From: Chrysosporum bergii ANA360D
Lineage (GTDB): Bacteria; Cyanobacteriota; Cyanobacteriia; Cyanobacteriales; Nostocaceae
Direction of reading: 5' to 3'
NCBI RefSeq assembly: GCF_029891735.1
Contig: NZ_JANQDH010000078.1
Location: forward strand, 1-64,000
DNA: 64,000 nucleotides
Positions 26,404-34,129 of this stretch are shown in pieces. A program made the position numbers and the translations under genes. Positions within the stretch are counted from its first letter, which is position 1, and every line of letters starts with the position of its first letter. The notes below the pieces were generated by a model. That model worked only from the letters and a program-made list of their open reading frames with translations. It made no database searches and was not told the DNA's origin.

Positions 26404-28296
26404 CTAACCGCCATTGTTGACAGCGCTAATCGTTTGCAAGAGTTGATTAGCTGTGTAAGGTTTAGACAAAAAAGCTTTAATGCCAATATCTTGAGCATTT
26501 TTGATTATATCACTTGTGGGCAATCCACTTACAGCAACAATTTTTACATCTGGGTTAATTTTTTTCAATGTTCTAATAGTTGTCATCCCATCCATAACAG
26601 GCATCACCATATCAGTTAACACCAAAGATATTTGAGGTCGATTTTCCACATACAAAGCTATAGCTTCAATACCATCACTGGCTGTGATTGCTTGGTAATT
26701 ATAATTTTCTAGGGACGTTTTGGTAATTTCACGAATAGCAGGCTCATCATCTACAACTAAAATCAGTTCTCCATGACCTTGGGGTAAACTTTGTTCTACT
26801 TCTGCTTTGGTTTCTGTAGTTTCTTGTGCGGGCAAGTATACCTGGAATTGGCTACCGTGTCCTGGCTTACTTTGTACATTTACAAAACCACCGTGGCTTT
26901 TAACAATCCCCATAACTGTAGACAGACCCAGCCCAGTACCTTGACCAGTTTGTTTAGTGCTGAAAAAAGGTTCAAATATACGATCTAACACCTCTGGGGG
27001 AATACCCGTTCCTGTATCAATCACAGTAACGACTACATAAGAGCCTATCTTAGCATCAATGTTCATTCTGGCGTAATTCTCATCCACTAAGAAATTTTCC
27101 GCCAGTATTGTTAAAGTACCCCCATCTGGCATGGCATCGCGAGCATTAACACACAAATTCATCAACACCTGGTGTAGTTGTGTAGCATCACCAGATACAG
27201 TCCACAGATTTGGGGGGATTCGGATCATAACTTCTATGGATCTGGGAAAGGTTTCTTTAATAATTTGCTGAATTTCTATAATTAAATGCTTTAATTGTAA
27301 GACAGTACGCTCTCCTTCCAGTCCACGAGTAAATGATAATACTTGGTTAACTAAGTTAGCCCCACGTTTGGCGTTGGAGATTAACATCGGTAACAACTTC
27401 CGCGATCGCTCATCTTGCATTTGCGATTCTAAAAGCTGTGCTGTCATCATAATTGGAGCTAGAACATTATTCAGATCATGAGCGATACCGCTGGCTAAAG
27501 TGCCAATACTTTCTAACCTTTGGGCGCGCAGAAATTGAGCTTCCAGTTGTTTTTTTTCGGTAATATCAGTATTAACAACTAAAATAGATTGGGGTGTATT
27601 ACCAAAGTTTTTTACTAATGTCCAGCGGCTTTCCACAATAATTTCTCGCCCTGACTTGGTGGTTTGATGTAGTTCTCCCTCCCATGAGCCGTGTTCCATA
27701 AGATGGTTTAATGCTTCCTGTAATAGCGACTCGTTCTTCTCACACCACAACTCTTGAGTTTTCCTACCAATTGCTTCTGCTCGGCTCCAACCGTATAAAC
27801 CCTCAGATGCTCTGTTCCAAAATAAAATAGGATCATCTAAATCATGTACAAAAATTGCATCTGTGGCCACATCTAGTAAAGCTGCTTGTTGGCGGATTTT
27901 CTGTGCTGTTTGTTTGCGTTCTAAAGCATAACAGATGGAACGCTCCAGTAAAGGTGCATTTAACTTGCTTTTTTCCAAATAATCTGCTGCGCCGGCTTTC
28001 ATAGCCTCTAGGTCTATTTCCCTGGTTCCCTGACCCGTGAGTAAAATCATCGGGGATGAGCAACCTTTGGCCATTGCTTGACGCAATAGCTCTAACCCAT
28101 TAAAACTTCCTAAGACATAATCTACCAGATAAATATCATAATTGTTATGGGCAATGGCATTTTCTGCTTGTTGATAATTATCTATCCATTCCAACTGACA
28201 GCCAACCATCTGAAACTCACTAAACCAATCACGAGTTAAAATATAATCATTTTCATCATCATCAACTAACAAAACTCTGATTGGGTTATCGTTCAT
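26404..28296 (-). CDS. Hybrid histidine kinase, REC-PAS-HisKA-HATPase-REC
   Basis: This is a soluble protein of about 630 residues. It has an N-terminal receiver domain (VLLVDDDENDY; phosphoacceptor Asp in DIYLVDYVLG), one PAS domain (about 140-250), a HisKA domain with the H-box GIAHDLNN, and a HATPase with the N-box NLCVNARDAMPDGG and G-boxes DTGTGIPP and GTGLGLST. The C-terminal receiver has VVDDE, Asp in VLTDMVMP and Lys in SKPY. Everything needed for phosphorelay is present. GGGGAGAAAGAA before the ATG at 28294-28296 favours the MNDNPIRVLL start over a start six codons upstream. Its PAS-kinase-REC core is closely similar to the kinase at 54660-58145. The signal is unknown; no response-regulator gene adjoins it. 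Confidence 0.93.
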   Translation of the reverse strand: MNDNPIRVLLVDDDENDYILTRDWFSEFQMVGCQLEWIDNYQQAENAIAHNNYDIYLVDYVLGSFNGLELLRQAMAKGCSSPMILLTGQGTREIDLEAMKAGAADYLEKSKLNAPLLERSICYALERKQTAQKIRQQAALLDVATDAIFVHDLDDPILFWNRASEGLYGWSRAEAIGRKTQELWCEKNESLLQEALNHLMEHGSWEGELHQTTKSGREIIVESRWTLVKNFGNTPQSILVVNTDITEKKQLEAQFLRAQRLESIGTLASGIAHDLNNVLAPIMMTAQLLESQMQDERSRKLLPMLISNAKRGANLVNQVLSFTRGLEGERTVLQLKHLIIEIQQIIKETFPRSIEVMIRIPPNLWTVSGDATQLHQVLMNLCVNARDAMPDGGTLTILAENFLVDENYARMNIDAKIGSYVVVTVIDTGTGIPPEVLDRIFEPFFSTKQTGQGTGLGLSTVMGIVKSHGGFVNVQSKPGHGSQFQVYLPAQETTETKAEVEQSLPQGHGELILVVDDEPAIREITKTSLENYNYQAITASDGIEAIALYVENRPQISLVLTDMVMPVMDGMTTIRTLKKINPDVKIVAVSGLPTSDIIKNAQDIGIKAFLSKPYTANQLLQTISAVNNGG

Positions 28297-28751
28297 TTCT
28301 TTCTCCCCAGACATTTAGTTGCAGTTGCAATATTTCAAACCATAATTTCACCTTAACTTTGTTAATTTAACCCAAGCAGGCAAATATCACTGGTTTAGTG
28401 ATGAAGGAATTTACACCATTTCAGACAAATATGAGAAGTATAGTTATGTCAATTACCGTATCAATATATATCTGTTAAATTAGAGGATGACATTTTATAG
28501 CTTTTTAGTAATCTCTCTCCAGGAATAATCACTGTCCATTACCATTAATTAGCAATGTAATCTAAAACTGTGCGGGTTTTTCTATTGCTGCAATTACTCC
28601 TAGAGACAGGAAACAGGATAAAATAAATAAAGAGTGCGAATTTTTGGTTAAAAATTAAATAGGATTGCTATAGCAATCCTAAATGATAGATGATAGAGTG
28701 CAGAGTTTACTAAACACGTGAGATACATTAGTATAATCTATGAGATTTGGC
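28297..28751. other. 455-bp intergenic region with palindrome
   Basis: AT-rich spacer between two minus-strand genes. Apart from the palindrome at 28660-28681 I see only a GACAGGAAACAGG motif at 28604-28616, reminiscent of the GGGAACAGG repeat near 21671, and no ORF. Confidence 0.6.
28660..28681. repeat. Perfect 22-bp palindrome
   Basis: The centre AGGATTGCTATAGCAATCCT is a 20-base perfect palindrome, extended by T and A on either side. The left half, with the same flank (AAATAGGATTGCTATAG), also occurs at 21746-21771, next to the oxidoreductase 3' end, so this is a dispersed element. It could act as the pyrR-distal hairpin or as a site for a dimeric protein. Confidence 0.7.
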
Positions 28752-29297
28752 TTAAACTGTGACAACCCCCATCAACTCAACTGCATCTTTGCCATCCCAA
28801 TCTTGTAAGTAAACTTTAACTATCTCTTCCTTAGCCGTAGGTAGTTGCTTACCAATAAAATCTGGGTGAATAGGTACTTCTCGATGACCCCTATCCACTA
28901 AAACAGCTAAACGAATTACTTCAGGTCTACCATACTCCGTCACAGCATTTAAAGCAGCCCGAACCGTCCGACCTTTAAAAATCACATCATCTACTAATAC
29001 AACTGTTTTACCTGTCAGATCCAAAGGAATATTAGTTTTTGCTGGTGTCCTTAACCCAATTTTGTCTAGATCATCTCGATAGAATGTAATGTCCAATGCT
29101 CCCACAGGGACTCTCACACCTTCGAGGGTTTCAATTTGACGTGCTAATAACTCCGCTAATGGCACTCCCCTAGTATAAATGCCTATGAGTACTAGTTGGG
29201 ATAAATCACGAGATTTTTCCACGATCTGAGAACCTAAGCGAGTTACAGTACGACGCAGGTCTTCCGAAGAAAGAATTTCAACTACTTTGCTAGACAT
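28752..29297 (-). CDS. pyrR: PyrR: pyr regulator / uracil phosphoribosyltransferase
   Basis: This is a 181-residue type I phosphoribosyltransferase. The PRPP-binding motif is [18 protein letters not shown], preceded by [18 protein letters not shown] and [15 protein letters not shown], all typical of PyrR. In Gram-positive bacteria PyrR binds pyr mRNA as an attenuator; in cyanobacteria only the enzymatic activity can be assumed. It lies 16 bases downstream of cobD on the same strand, so it is probably the last gene of an rrf2-cobD-pyrR transcription unit. A separate Upp enzyme is encoded at 62749-63399. Confidence 0.95.
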   Translation of the reverse strand: MSSKVVEILSSEDLRRTVTRLGSQIVEKSRDLSQLVLIGIYTRGVPLAELLARQIETLEGVRVPVGALDITFYRDDLDKIGLRTPAKTNIPLDLTGKTVVLVDDVIFKGRTVRAALNAVTEYGRPEVIRLAVLVDRGHREVPIHPDFIGKQLPTAKEEIVKVYLQDWDGKDAVELMGVVTV

Positions 29298-29313
29298 AGT
29301 TTTAGATGAGAAC

Positions 29314-30285
29314 CTACCATACTCTATTTCCTATGAATAATAAAGCGATCGCCAAGCCTAACCACAATAAAAAAGAATATCGAGTTAGTAACAAAGCTGT
29401 TTGAATTGAACCGGGGGTAATAGGATAAATAGCATCTCCCAGCCGTGGTTTTTCTTTAGGGACTCCCCCGTACCAATTCGTTCCCCCCATTTGCACGCCC
29501 AAAATAGCCGCATAAGCACACTCACTCCAGCCTGAATTGGGACTTGGATCTTTAATAGCATCCCGGCAACAGATTCCCCAAACATATCGGGGTTTACCTG
29601 ATATTAATGCCAAGGTAATCACTGTTAACCGACAAGGTAGCCAAGTTAAGTAATCTTCTAACCTAGCGCTAAACCACCCTAAATAAGTATAGGGGGCTTG
29701 CCGATAACCAACCATTGAATCCAGGGTACTACTAGCTTTGTATCCTAAAGCCAGAGGAATTGAACCCACACCCGGTACGCAAGCACCGACAATGGCATAA
29801 AACAATGGAGCCATAACCCCATCTGTAGCATTTTCTGTGACAGTTTCCAACACAGCACGGAAAATTTCTGCTTCTGAGAGATTTTGTGTATCTCTACCCA
29901 CATAATTACTTAACATCTTCCGGGCTGAATCTAAATCCCCTGCTGCTAATAGTTTACATACACAATCTGCTGCCGTGCGTAGACTTTTTAAGGCAAAACA
30001 ACTAGCTAAAACAATAGTTTCTAAGACAATTCTCCACAATGGATGCAGCCATTGGGCGGTTACCATTATTAACCAACCCACATAGCCACTACCAATGATT
30101 AAAATCAAGCCTAAAACAATTCCCCCTATGCGTTGTGTTATGGCATTTTGACATAGTGAGATCAAAAATTTAGTCAAGCGAGAAATTACCCAGCCCATGA
30201 CTTGCACGGGATGAAGCCAACCCCAGGGATCACCAATGAAGTAATCTAATAGTGCGGCGCAGATCAAAACTACAGATGGCGTCAT
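29314..30285 (-). CDS. cobD: Adenosylcobinamide-phosphate synthase
   Basis: CobD/CbiB attaches aminopropanol phosphate to adenosylcobyric acid late in cobalamin synthesis. The protein has about 323 residues and several membrane segments. The conserved N-terminal [21 protein letters not shown] and the central [14 protein letters not shown] block, with [15 protein letters not shown] after it, are characteristic of the family. A GTG at 30318 would add 11 residues; the ATG at 30283-30285 ([14 protein letters not shown]) gives the usual N-terminus. It lies between an Rrf2 regulator gene and pyrR, all co-directional. No cobalamin riboswitch is visible upstream. Confidence 0.95.
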   Translation of the reverse strand: MTPSVVLICAALLDYFIGDPWGWLHPVQVMGWVISRLTKFLISLCQNAITQRIGGIVLGLILIIGSGYVGWLIMVTAQWLHPLWRIVLETIVLASCFALKSLRTAADCVCKLLAAGDLDSARKMLSNYVGRDTQNLSEAEIFRAVLETVTENATDGVMAPLFYAIVGACVPGVGSIPLALGYKASSTLDSMVGYRQAPYTYLGWFSARLEDYLTWLPCRLTVITLALISGKPRYVWGICCRDAIKDPSPNSGWSECAYAAILGVQMGGTNWYGGVPKEKPRLGDAIYPITPGSIQTALLLTRYSFLLWLGLAIALLFIGNRVW

Positions 30286-30330
30286 TTGTCTTGTGTCGGA
30301 AAAAGAATGACCATTCACTAATAACTAAAA

Positions 30331-30774
30331 CTAAACAACAAAACTAGCTTCTTCACCGAGAGAAGCTTGCCAACTACGAGCATCATAATAGAGATCAGCG
30401 AGAGTAATAGTGTACAAAGCCTCTTTTAACTTTTGGTTGAGTCTTTGCCAAAGAGTGAATGTTACCCAATCTTCAGTTTGTGCCGGCGTTGGCGTATGAT
30501 GTGGTAAACGAGTAATAGTCTCCCCCACAGCTTCCAAAATTTGACCTATAGAAATTTGTCCCGGCTTTAACGCTAGTTGATATCCGCCAATGCTACCTCG
30601 AATTGATTTGACTAATCCAGCCCGACGCATTGCTATTAGCAACTTTTCTAAATAAGGAGCTGGGATCTTTTGCCGCAGGGCGATCGCTTTCACTGATACC
30701 GGGCCATAATTTGGCTGTAGACTTAAATCTAGTAATGCTTTGACACTGTAATGTCCTTTGGTAGTTAGTTTCAT
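30331..30774 (-). CDS. Rrf2-family transcriptional regulator without cysteines
   Basis: This 147-residue winged-helix protein has MKLTTKGHYSVKALLDLSL at the N-terminus, the recognition helix region PAPYLEKLLIAMRRAGLV and the wing SIRGSIGGYQLAL, as in IscR/CymR/NsrR. The region where Fe-S Rrf2 proteins carry three cysteines has none (no Cys in the whole protein), so it probably does not bind an Fe-S cluster and may sense a ligand or a partner enzyme as CymR does. It precedes cobD by 45 bases on the same strand. It is divergent from the cyAbrB gene 473 bp away. Confidence 0.9.
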   Translation of the reverse strand: MKLTTKGHYSVKALLDLSLQPNYGPVSVKAIALRQKIPAPYLEKLLIAMRRAGLVKSIRGSIGGYQLALKPGQISIGQILEAVGETITRLPHHTPTPAQTEDWVTFTLWQRLNQKLKEALYTITLADLYYDARSWQASLGEEASFVV

Positions 30775-31247
30775 CCTGGCAAGTTTTGTTTATTTATCAG
30801 TTCTCAGTTATTTTGTTGCCACTAGTGACCAGTGAATAATTACTCATTGTAATGAATAAAGCAGCAGTTTTAATGATCAAGCTGACCGAGTGTGCAACCG
30901 GTGGGAAGGGTTCAGGAGACTTATAACATTTCTTCAACACATTACATACAAATGTACATAATCGCCTGGTGGCGCGAGCATCTTGCTTGCTAAGGATGTA
31001 CCTCAATTGGGCAACATTGGCTATAAACAAAATACTAGTAGTGATTCACCAAGTAAATATAGTTATGAGCATTCTCAACAATAGCTTATTTTGACAAGAT
31101 TCGGAATTGTGCAACAATTTCACATGAAAGTGTAATATACTTAGCAAAGTTGACATCAAAACTAAAGGATTGTGTTCTTAATAGCTCAATCTCAGCTAGA
31201 CTAAACTTGATTCAACGAGTTCAATCATTCATTTTTCACCTAAGTTG
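30775..31247. promoter_or_regulatory. 473-bp divergent regulatory region between two regulator genes
   Basis: This spacer must carry the promoters of the Rrf2 gene (minus) and of cyAbrB (plus). It contains a reversed copy of the dispersed repeat (30946-30986). TTGACA at 31150-31155 could be a -35 box, but no good -10 box lies at the right distance. A 77-codon ORF on the minus strand here runs through the repeat and is not supported. Confidence 0.4.
30946..30986 (-). repeat. Dispersed repeat, copy C (reverse orientation)
   Basis: Read on the minus strand it has GATGCTCGCGCCACCAGGCG followed by ATTATGTACATTTGTAT, matching GATGCTCGC...ACGATCATTTACATTTGTAT of the other copies. The neighbouring GCATCTTGCTTGCTAAGG resembles the unit of the tandem repeat at 33860-34029. 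Confidence 0.55.
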
Positions 31248-31661
31248 ATGCCTAAACAAAAAAAGATAGAACCCCTAGAGGGTGAAGAACTTCTGACAAA
31301 GGTCAAAGAGCTAGACTGCTTGAGTAAAGAAAAAAAAGCCAGGTTGTGTGGGTATTACACCGTTAACAAAAATGGTGTAGAGCGTGTCAATATGATGAAA
31401 TTTTTGAATGCCCTTATTGATGCTGAAGGCATTGATTTAGACGGTTCAACCGGCGGGAATGGACGTAGCGGACGCAATGCAGGCTATAAAGTTAGCGTAC
31501 AATCAAACGGTAATTTACTCATCGGTTCAGCCTACACAAAACAGATGAATCTTAAACCAGGAGATGAATTTATCATCTCCCTAGGTAAAAAACATATTCA
31601 TCTGAAACAAGTAGAAGAACATCAGCAAAAAGACATGGAAGCCATAGCAGCTACAGCTTAA
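31248..31661 (+). CDS. cyAbrB-type transcriptional regulator
   Basis: This is a 137-residue protein of the cyanobacterial AbrB family (CalA/CalB type). The N-terminal half has LLTKVKELDCLSKEKKARLCGYYTV and VNMMKFLNALIDAEGIDLD. The AbrB-like DNA-binding domain is at the C-terminus (GYKVSVQSNGNLLIGSAYTKQMNLKPGDEFIISLGKKHIHL), the reverse of the Bacillus arrangement and typical for cyanobacteria. Members control nitrogen, carbon and hydrogenase genes. TTG at 31245 is followed directly by the ATG at 31248, which is the likely start. Its neighbours do not show which cyAbrB paralogue it is. Confidence 0.92.
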   Translation: MPKQKKIEPLEGEELLTKVKELDCLSKEKKARLCGYYTVNKNGVERVNMMKFLNALIDAEGIDLDGSTGGNGRSGRNAGYKVSVQSNGNLLIGSAYTKQMNLKPGDEFIISLGKKHIHLKQVEEHQQKDMEAIAATA

Positions 31662-31855
31662 TAAATTTCACGTGTTAGGTGTCAGTAGTCAGGTGTTAAT
31701 TTTTTTCACTGGACACTGACCATACCTTAACCATAGGCTATGGTTGGCAAAAAAATACAAAAGTGATTTTTACAGTGATTTCGACTCAATGTTTTGCCAA
31801 AATATAAGATAGCTATAGTTAGAGAGTGAGTCAATGGAATAAATGGACGACGTAG

Positions 31856-32227
31856 ATGAATATACACACCTTTGATAATCATTTTGTTGCGTGCCCAATT
31901 TGTCAAAGAAACCTTAAGCAAAGATTAGCCGATTCACACATTGGCTTGTTTACCTGTCCCTATTGTCACCAAAGGCTAGTAGTTTCTCACAGTGGGCACT
32001 ATGTGCGTGATCCGTTTATACTCAAACAAATCATGCTTTGTTCATCGCTGCGTCGTCAAAGCAGTCCTTTAGCTAGAATTATCCGAGATTTTATTTTAAT
32101 CAGGCGTCCTATATTAAGTTTAGCCCTGGGTGTAGCTATTTTATTAAGTATAATCACTATTACTCAGCAAAATACTAATTATGATCCACAACTTCCCAAT
32201 ACGGAAAAAAATACAGGAGGAAAATAA
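31856..32227 (+). CDS. Small zinc-ribbon membrane protein
   Basis: I do not recognise this 123-residue protein by name. Two CPxC pairs (CPIC at residues 13-16 and CPYC at 34-37) are spaced like a zinc ribbon. A basic stretch follows, then one hydrophobic segment (PILSLALGVAILLSIITI, about 84-102), and the protein ends in a short polar tail. The layout suggests a membrane-tethered metal-binding adaptor with the ribbon in the cytoplasm. The gene stands alone, just before decamer repeats TTAAACAAAA (32241-32268) and the tRNA-Cys-derived direct repeat at 32340. Confidence 0.65.
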   Translation: MNIHTFDNHFVACPICQRNLKQRLADSHIGLFTCPYCHQRLVVSHSGHYVRDPFILKQIMLCSSLRRQSSPLARIIRDFILIRRPILSLALGVAILLSIITITQQNTNYDPQLPNTEKNTGGK

Positions 32228-32240
32228 AAATATACCTCAC

Positions 32241-32268
32241 TTAAACAAAATTAAACAAAATTAAACAA
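32241..32268. repeat. Decamer tandem repeat TTAAACAAAA, nearly x3
   Basis: Two exact copies and one partial copy, directly downstream of the zinc-ribbon gene. It is one of several short tandem arrays in this window. The rest of the gap to the tRNA-derived repeat at 32340 shows nothing recognisable. Confidence 0.8.
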
Positions 32269-32339
32269 CATTTACTAAAGATTTTTGTTCAAGCTCGGGT
32301 CACCCAACACCAATATTCAACAAAGTTTATGAGCAAAAC

Positions 32340-32445
32340 AATAGGAACGAATATCAAACCCGTTCCTATATAAATACTCGGTCTTGGGGTGCTTGTCCAA
32401 GGCGACACCCGGACTTGAACCGGGGGATAAAGGTTTTGCAGACCT
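32340..32445 (-). repeat. Left direct repeat with orphan 3' half of tRNA-Cys (candidate att site)
   Basis: These 106 bp match 33486-33592 with two substitutions and one indel. Read on the minus strand, the part 32400-32445 is the anticodon loop to 3' end of tRNA-Cys, and the rest is the region downstream of the tRNA, including a hairpin AGGAACG/CGTTCCT. The 5' half of the tRNA is missing, so this is a displaced tRNA end. The pair of repeats encloses the higBA genes, as expected for an element integrated in the tRNA gene. Confidence 0.85.
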
Positions 32446-32527
32446 TTACTAACCATTGCTTTACAAGCATTTCTGAATTTGTGGCTAAATTTTATCCCAA
32501 TTTTACCCGAATTAATTACCATGGTGA

Positions 32528-32821
32528 TCAATATATTTTACCACGCTCCTCCTCATCCTTTCTCGCCAAAGCAGCACGATATTGGGCTTCACGTCTGAGC
32601 CAAAATGCTGCGGTACTGCCTAAAACTCGTTCTAACTTCAATGCCGTTTCTTCATTAATAGGTGCTTTGCCATTAATGAGTAAACTTATATGTTGTGTGG
32701 TGTAGCCTAAACGCTCTGCTAATTCTGTTTGTGTCCAATCACGTTCTTCTAGTACATCAGCAATGGTATCACCGGGAGGAGATACCCAATCTGGAGTAAA
32801 GGGACGGGTTGTCTTAGTCAT
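32528..32821 (-). CDS. higA: HigA-type antitoxin
   Basis: This is a 97-residue XRE-family helix-turn-helix protein. FTPDWVSPPGDTIADVLEERDWTQTELAERLG followed by ISLLINGKAPINEETALKLERVLG is the typical HigA/VapI signature. It neutralises the upstream toxin and represses the operon. The frame is open further upstream, but the ATG at 32821 fits the family start and overlaps the toxin gene by 8 bases, with GGAGATTACC just before it. It sits inside an island bounded by repeats of tRNA-Cys. Confidence 0.92.
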   Translation of the reverse strand: MTKTTRPFTPDWVSPPGDTIADVLEERDWTQTELAERLGYTTQHISLLINGKAPINEETALKLERVLGSTAAFWLRREAQYRAALARKDEEERGKIY

Positions 32822-33143
32822 GGTAATCTCCAATGAAAACAATACAAACAGCAGTAACCTTCGACCAATCAATGCTTCCATCCTCATTTAAAGGAATGGG
32901 GTTGTTATCTGGTTTAAATACAAGTCGTTTACCTCCTTCTAGGTCTACTGCAAACTCACCAGCCCGATCTCCTTTTAAGGGATGGGGACGACCTGCAAAT
33001 AATTCTGTGACACAATTAAGAGCATCAAGATCAGCCAATGGGGCTGCCAATTTCTTAGCACAGTTTGCACCTAATTTTCTTTGTGCTAGTTTTGGTTGCT
33101 CGCATAGGTTTTGCAGTTTGTCGTCAGCGAAGGAAATTTCCAT
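32814..33143 (-). CDS. higB: RelE/ParE-fold toxin of the HigB type
   Basis: This 109-residue toxin is encoded before its antitoxin, the order typical of higBA. MEISFADDKLQNLCEQPKLAQRKLG and the stretch LADLDALNCVTELFAGRPHPLKGDRAGEFAVDLEGGKRLVFKP match the RelE/HigB (killer-protein) pattern. The basic residues of the last strand (KRLVFKP) are likely part of the active site. It is expected to be a ribosome-dependent mRNA endonuclease. Overlap with higA ensures coupled synthesis. It is the first gene of the only operon inside the tRNA-Cys-flanked island. Confidence 0.85.
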   Translation of the reverse strand: MEISFADDKLQNLCEQPKLAQRKLGANCAKKLAAPLADLDALNCVTELFAGRPHPLKGDRAGEFAVDLEGGKRLVFKPDNNPIPLNEDGSIDWSKVTAVCIVFIGDYHD

Positions 33144-33313
33144 GCGTTAGTAGACTAATACAAGTTTACCATTTTGGTAAAGAAATTTGTTATATTCCAG
33201 GACAGATATAGCAACCGCCAAGGTAATTTAAGCATAAACTACAAGTAATCCCTTTTCATGTGAAGCGATCGCTTGCTACAGGTATATGCCCAATTCGTAC
33301 AGTTACGAGCTTC

Positions 33314-33350
33314 TTGATACTCCCCACGGCTAAAAGCCGGGGTATTCTTG
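33314..33350 (+). mobile_element. Isolated IS200/IS605-like left-end hairpin
   Basis: TTGATACTCCCCACGGC, TAAAA, GCCGGGGTATTCTTG forms a hairpin with the same plan as the MITE left ends (TTGACATACTC, hairpin, ATTCTTG) but a different stem sequence. No matching right end or transposase gene is seen nearby. It lies inside the tRNA-Cys-flanked island, so it may be a relic of an element that once sat there. Confidence 0.5.
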
Positions 33351-33485
33351 AATAGTCCACAAACGAACCTTCAAAGGTGCTATCAAAGACACCCTACTGG
33401 TTCCACTTAGGTCTAGACCTAGCTTTATGGCTGCTTTAATAACTATGCCAAACTAGCCGAATTTACCCCAAACTTACCCCAAAAA

Positions 33486-33592
33486 AATAGGAACGAATAT
33501 CAAACCCGTTCCTGTATAAATACTCGGTCTTGGGGGTGCTTGTCCAAGGCGACACCCGGATTTGAACCGGGGGATAAAGGTTTTGCAGACCT
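33486..33592 (-). repeat. Right direct repeat, part of intact tRNA-Cys (candidate att site)
   Basis: 107 bp nearly identical to 32340-32445. It covers the tRNA-Cys from the anticodon loop to the 3' end plus 62 bp downstream, with the hairpin AGGAACG/CGTTCCT that may terminate the tRNA transcript. The repeats end in the anticodon region, which is a common crossover place for tRNA-targeting integrases. Confidence 0.85.
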
Positions 33593-33618
33593 CTGCCTTA
33601 CCGCTTGGCTATGTCGCC
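33548..33618 (-). tRNA. tRNA-Cys (GCA)
   Basis: On the minus strand a 71-base cloverleaf can be drawn. The acceptor arms are GGCGACA (33618 downward) and TGTCGCC, the D arm is AGCCAAGCGGTAAGGC, and the anticodon loop is CTGCAAA with anticodon GCA. The T arm is CCCGGTTCAAATCCGGG and the discriminator base is U. CCA is not encoded. A displaced copy of its 3' half lies 1.15 kb away at 32400-32445. Confidence 0.95.
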
Positions 33619-33859
33619 ACTTTGTTATTTTGCCATAATAACATATGTCAGCTTAACTTGCATCCCCTGGGGAAAAAATTTATTGAATTGAGTGAGTTAC
33701 TCCCACAGTAACACTCCACGACAAGGCCACATAAAGATTTGTGGGTATCGTGTGAGGAATTGATGAATTTTTAGTGAAGATGAGTGACGTAAAATACAAA
33801 AAAAAATACATTCTCACTCTTAAGATGGATGAAATTCACATTTCTAGGGCATTAAAGGT

Positions 33860-34029
33860 CTTGTAACACAAGCATCCTGCTTGTTAATGATTTACTTCGC
33901 TGAAGCGAAAACCGCCAAAAAAGCCTTGTAACACAAGCATCCTGCTTGTTAATGATTTACTTCGCTGAAGCGAAAACCGCCAAAAAAGCCTTGTAACACA
34001 AGCATCCTGCTTGTTAATGATTTACTTCG
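33860..34029. repeat. 65-bp tandem repeat, 2.6 copies
   Basis: Units start at 33860, 33925 and 33990 (the last 40 bases long) and are identical by eye. Each unit holds two small hairpins: ACAAGCATCCTGCTTGT and TTCGCTGAAGCGAA. Units are contiguous without variable spacers, so this is not a CRISPR array. The rest of the 33619-34129 gap shows no gene. A related motif occurs in dispersed repeat copy C. Confidence 0.95.
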
Positions 34030-34129
34030 TAGACATCTTGTACTAGGAGCATCCCCCTCCCTGGTTAACACATCTAGTTTCCCTAGCCAGAATTTAGATA
34101 TTAAATTGCACAAATGAGCATTAGTGAAA

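Noticed and set aside
30797-31030. A 77-codon ORF on the minus strand upstream of the Rrf2 gene
   Set aside because: It runs through a dispersed-repeat copy, has a random-looking composition and no ribosome binding site; it is part of the regulatory spacer.
30775-31247. A cobalamin riboswitch upstream of cobD
   Set aside because: No B12-box-like conserved core could be recognised by eye in the upstream region, and cobD is preceded directly by the Rrf2 gene.
32400-32445. A second tRNA-Cys gene
   Set aside because: Only the anticodon loop to 3' end is present; the D arm and 5' acceptor strand are missing, so it cannot fold as a tRNA.
33860-34029. A possible CRISPR array
   Set aside because: The 65-bp units are contiguous and identical, so there are no unique spacers, and no cas gene is near.
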